64,000 nt of DNA from Leptotrichia sp. oral taxon 847 (GTDB lineage Bacteria; Fusobacteriota; Fusobacteriia; Fusobacteriales; Leptotrichiaceae): NCBI RefSeq assembly GCF_001553645.1, contig NZ_CP014231.1:248001-312000 (forward strand), in the 5' to 3' direction. The translations under genes were made by a program, and so were the position numbers. Position 1 is the stretch's first letter, and each line of letters starts with the position of its first letter. The notes under the pieces are model-generated. The model saw nothing but the letters and a program-made list of their open reading frames with translations. It searched no databases and was not told the origin of the DNA. Positions 61,256 through 64,000 of this stretch are shown in pieces.

Positions 61256-62791
61256 TTATTTTTCTATTAAACTACTTCCATCCATTTCCGAAGGCTTTTC
61301 TAAACCTAAGAATTCTAGCATTGTAGGCGCAATATCAGCAAGTCTTCCGCCTTTTCTTAATTTAGCGTCCTTCATATCGTTTGAAATAAAGATGAATGGA
61401 ACGGGGTTTACAGTATGAGCTGTATGAGGCTCATTTGTTTCAGGATTTACTAATAAATCCGCATTTCCATGATCAGCAGTTATAAATAATACTCCGTCCA
61501 TTTCCAATACTTTTGTAACAAGTTGTCCTAGACAATTATCCACAGCTTGGCAAGCTTCAATTACCGCATTTACATTTCCTGTATGTCCAACCATATCAGG
61601 ATTTGCAAAGTTTAAGATAACTGTGTCTACTTTTCCTGTATTTAATTCTTCGATAAGTCTATCTTTTACTTTGTAAGCACTCATTTCAGGCTGCAAGTCA
61701 TAAGTTGCAACTTTTGGTGAATCTGATAATAATCTTACTTCTCCTGTATAAGGTTCTTCTTTTCCACCATTAAAGAAAAATGTAACATGTGCGTATTTTT
61801 CAGTTTCTGCCGTTCTTACTTGAATTAATCCAGCTTTTGAAACTACTTCTCCAAAACAATTTACTATTTTTTCAGGCGGGAATGCAATTGGTGAAGTAAA
61901 TGTCGCATCGTATTGAGCCATTGTTACAAAATTTACTTTTGGATAAACTTTTCTCTCAAATCCTTTGAAATTATCATCAATAAACATTCTTGTAAGCTGT
62001 CTTGCTCTATCTGGTCTAAAGTTTGCAAAAATTACTCCGTCTCCATCTTTGATTAACCCATTATCTTTTGAACCAATTTTAACAGGAACTACAAATTCGT
62101 CAGTTACACCTTTTGCATACGACGCTTTAATAGCTTCGTCAGCTGTTGGATAAACTTCACCGTCCCCACTAGTTAGCGCGTCATAAGCTAATTTTTCTCT
62201 ATCCCAGTTATTGTCTCTGTCCATTCCGTAGTATCTTCCGATTACAGTTGCAATTTTTCCAACGCCTATTTCATCTAGAGCTTTTTGTAATTGTGATAAA
62301 TAGTTTACTCCACTTTCAGGTGGTGTGTCTCTTCCATCTGTGATAGGATGAACATAAACTTCTGTAAGTCCTTTTTTAGCTGCCATATCAACCAATCCTA
62401 TGATATGTTCAAGATGGCAATGAACTCCACCATCAGATGCAAGTCCTAAAATGTGTAGTGCTTTACCATTATTTTTTGTTGTCTCCATCACATTTGCCAA
62501 TACCTCATTTTCCAAAATTGACCCATCTTTAATCGCTTTTGAAATTTTGGGAAGCATTTGAAAAACTGTTCTTCCAGCTCCAATATTTGTGTGTCCAACT
62601 TCAGAATTTCCAAATTGTCCATCAGGTAATCCAACATGACCTCCATCTGCACGAAGTTCGGTAAAAGGGTATTCCTCTTTATATCTATTAAAGTTTAATG
62701 GATTTGCCATTTTTATTCCATTAACTTGATCGTCATGGTGATTCATACCCCAACCATCTAAAATTACTAAAACTACTGGTCTTTTTTTCAT
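61256..62791 (-). CDS. gpmI: 2,3-bisphosphoglycerate-independent phosphoglycerate mutase
   Basis: 511 residues. Metal and catalytic motifs: VLVILDGWGMN, GNSEVGHTNIGAGR with nucleophile S63, DGRDTPPESG, RYYGMDRD, NFRPDRARQL, and the metal site ITADHGNAD. It interconverts 3- and 2-phosphoglycerate in glycolysis, needing manganese. Length and all blocks are normal. Confidence 0.97.
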   Translation of the reverse strand: MKKRPVVLVILDGWGMNHHDDQVNGIKMANPLNFNRYKEEYPFTELRADGGHVGLPDGQFGNSEVGHTNIGAGRTVFQMLPKISKAIKDGSILENEVLANVMETTKNNGKALHILGLASDGGVHCHLEHIIGLVDMAAKKGLTEVYVHPITDGRDTPPESGVNYLSQLQKALDEIGVGKIATVIGRYYGMDRDNNWDREKLAYDALTSGDGEVYPTADEAIKASYAKGVTDEFVVPVKIGSKDNGLIKDGDGVIFANFRPDRARQLTRMFIDDNFKGFERKVYPKVNFVTMAQYDATFTSPIAFPPEKIVNCFGEVVSKAGLIQVRTAETEKYAHVTFFFNGGKEEPYTGEVRLLSDSPKVATYDLQPEMSAYKVKDRLIEELNTGKVDTVILNFANPDMVGHTGNVNAVIEACQAVDNCLGQLVTKVLEMDGVLFITADHGNADLLVNPETNEPHTAHTVNPVPFIFISNDMKDAKLRKGGRLADIAPTMLEFLGLEKPSEMDGSSLIEK

Positions 62792-63146
62792 TCTCTCTGT
62801 CCTTTCAAGTTATTATGTTAAATTTTACTTACTACTATTTATTATACAAGTTTTTTATTAAATTTTCAAGAAATTATCCACTTTATTTTCATATTTTTTA
62901 AATTTTTTTGCAAAATTAATAAATGCAGCAATTTAACTAAATTTACTTTTTTATTTTAAAAATTTATAAAAAAAGAAAGTTCGCTTTTTAAAAATTATTA
63001 AGAAAAAAAATAAATTTTATCTCATATAACATATGTTTTTTAAAAATTCAATAAAATTTTGCTAGAAATTTTGGTTTATTTTTGATAGAATATGTGTAAG
63101 TAAATTTATCCTAAAAATGACTTTTAGGAAAAAGAAAGGAGTATAT

Positions 63147-63185
63147 GTGAAGAATACTAAATTTTTCACAGAAAAAATATGTTAA
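63147..63185 (+). CDS. Possible 12-residue leader peptide
   Basis: GTG 63147 lies five bases after AAAGGAG and opens MKNTKFFTEKIC, ending at TAA 63183-63185. That stop lies two bases past the ATG (63179) of the next gene, which lacks a Shine-Dalgarno. Reinitiation coupling is plausible. ATG at 63145 is immediately followed by TGA. The upstream stretch 62792-63130 is AT-rich; I see no gene there. Confidence 0.4.
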   Translation: MKNTKFFTEKIC

Positions 63186-64000
63186 AAAAATTATTACTTA
63201 CGACTATTTTTTCAGTAATTTCAATTATCGGATTTGCTGAAACTGATGTGTCACAGATAGCAGTGGATTATCCTTATAAAGAAAGCGCTATAATGGCTAC
63301 TGTCTTGGGGACACCGCCAAGTCAATATTATAAATTCAAACACACAAAGGGACCAAAAGTAAAAAGATTTAAAGCTGTTAAAAAAGTACCTGAAATTTTA
63401 AGACAATGGAGTACATATGATTACGGAGTTTGGGAACAAAAAGAAAAGGCACCGCTTATGATTGTAATTTCTGGAACAGGATCGCTTTATAACAGTGGAA
63501 TGTCGCTTTATTTAGCTAATGTTTTTTATGACAAGGGTTATAATGTGATAGCATTCAGTTCACCGACAACAATGCCTTATATAGTATCTCAAGGTAGAAA
63601 TAACTACGGTGGATATATGAAAGATGAAACTGTCCAGATGTATGATTTAATTTCAAGAGCAATTGCACAAGAAAAAAGAGACGGCATGAAAATTTCAAAA
63701 ACTTACATTTCAGGATATAGTTTGGGAGGATTTCAGTCGCTTTTGCTACACGAATTAGACGGAGAAAAGAAAAGAATCGGAATAGAAAAATCTTTGCTTT
63801 TAAACTCTCCGCTAAGTATTCTTACGGCAACTAAAAAATTGGATAACTATTTGGTAAAAAATGGAATTTTTGATGCTAAAAGTCTGGAAAAATATTTGGA
63901 TAACATTTTTTCTAAACTTATAAATGATGGTTCTATTAAATTAAATGATTTTTCTTCTACAAATCTTAATGAATCACTTGGAAAATTAGATCTTGGAGAA
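63179..64000 (+). CDS. Exported alpha/beta hydrolase, partial (runs off right edge)
   Basis: Open to the window end (274 codons seen). Signal peptide MLKKLLLTTIFSVISIIGFA, then LMIVISGTGSLYNSGMS, a serine nucleophile elbow YISGYSLGGFQSLLLHEL, and LLNSPLS. The catalytic Asp/His lie beyond the edge. A periplasmic or surface esterase-like role is inferred; family beyond the fold is not recognised. The start depends on the leader ORF or a weak site (see 63147-63185). Confidence 0.8.
   Translation, partial: MLKKLLLTTIFSVISIIGFAETDVSQIAVDYPYKESAIMATVLGTPPSQYYKFKHTKGPKVKRFKAVKKVPEILRQWSTYDYGVWEQKEKAPLMIVISGTGSLYNSGMSLYLANVFYDKGYNVIAFSSPTTMPYIVSQGRNNYGGYMKDETVQMYDLISRAIAQEKRDGMKISKTYISGYSLGGFQSLLLHELDGEKKRIGIEKSLLLNSPLSILTATKKLDNYLVKNGIFDAKSLEKYLDNIFSKLINDGSIKLNDFSSTNLNESLGKLDLGE

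Noticed and set aside
1-64000. tRNA, rRNA, prophage or replication origin
   Set aside because: I saw no cloverleaf with a CCA end, no rRNA segment, no phage structural or integrase genes, and no dnaA-box cluster.

Overview
The window is very AT-rich, has tightly packed genes and reads as a chromosome segment of a Fusobacteriota member. The closest match I recognise is Leptotrichia. The reasons are two large autotransporters sharing the fusobacterial 'autotransporter-associated' N-terminus, carboxyspermidine-type polyamine genes, and TTTTT-rich spacers with strong AAGGAG ribosome sites. The genus is inferred from protein style, since there is no rRNA gene to confirm it.

Layout, left to right. 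1-3.0 kb: the start of a large autotransporter, one copy of a dispersed structured repeat, and an NlpC/P60 lipoprotein. 3.1-11.5 kb: a minus-strand housekeeping run (Dtd, metallo-hydrolases, MscS channel, YchF, a degenerate UDG-like protein, YycJ, a pilin-like protein, YqeH, a glycosyltransferase, an exported EEP-family protein). 11.6-20.4 kb: a complete tryptophan operon, trpL-E-GD-C-F-B-A. It has a Trp-Trp-Trp leader peptide and an attenuator, a frameshifted trpE, and a five-gene accessory insert carrying a DUF3990/DUF3791 toxin-like cassette between trpGD and trpC. 20.5-25.2 kb: a secreted protein, repeat copy 2, an S4-domain protein, and a worn defence patch made of an orphan type IIG C-terminal fragment and a Septu-like ptuA with a ptuB broken by an amber codon. 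25.2-37.3 kb: PepF, a DUF4153 membrane protein, an OPT transporter behind a candidate tandem structured leader RNA, a large TerD-like protein, a lipase-like protein, and two polyamine genes.

37.4-41.6 kb: the riboflavin operon ribH-D-E-BA under an FMN riboswitch with a near-consensus promoter. 41.8-49.7 kb: a second NlpC/P60 protein and a second giant autotransporter, split by a frameshift. 49.9-51.8 kb: a secreted EndoU nuclease toxin with a probable immunity protein, then a ThiZ-type ATPase. 52-55.7 kb: repeat copy 3, an LCM-type methyltransferase, an IS-like remnant, and a TPP-riboswitch-controlled thiamine-precursor uptake operon. 55.8-64 kb: a PKMT-like methyltransferase, a DEAD-box helicase, a Sel1 lipoprotein, repeat copy 4, PTS IIA-Glc, GpmI, and a partial exported hydrolase with a small leader ORF.

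The least ordinary items are: (1) a four-copy ~265-bp repeat built from hairpins whose stems change in a compensated way between copies, with one copy carrying an inverted internal hairpin; (2) a promoter-proximal tandem structured RNA in front of the OPT transporter; (3) textbook-style ribosome-stalling attenuation of a fusobacterial trp operon; (4) a long A-tract between the -35 and -10 of an autotransporter promoter, suggesting phase variation; (5) toxin-like cassettes lodged beside metabolic operons. Three genes (trpE, ptuB, the autotransporter at 42.8-49.5 kb) are each broken by a single-base event. Sequencing error cannot be excluded from the sequence alone.
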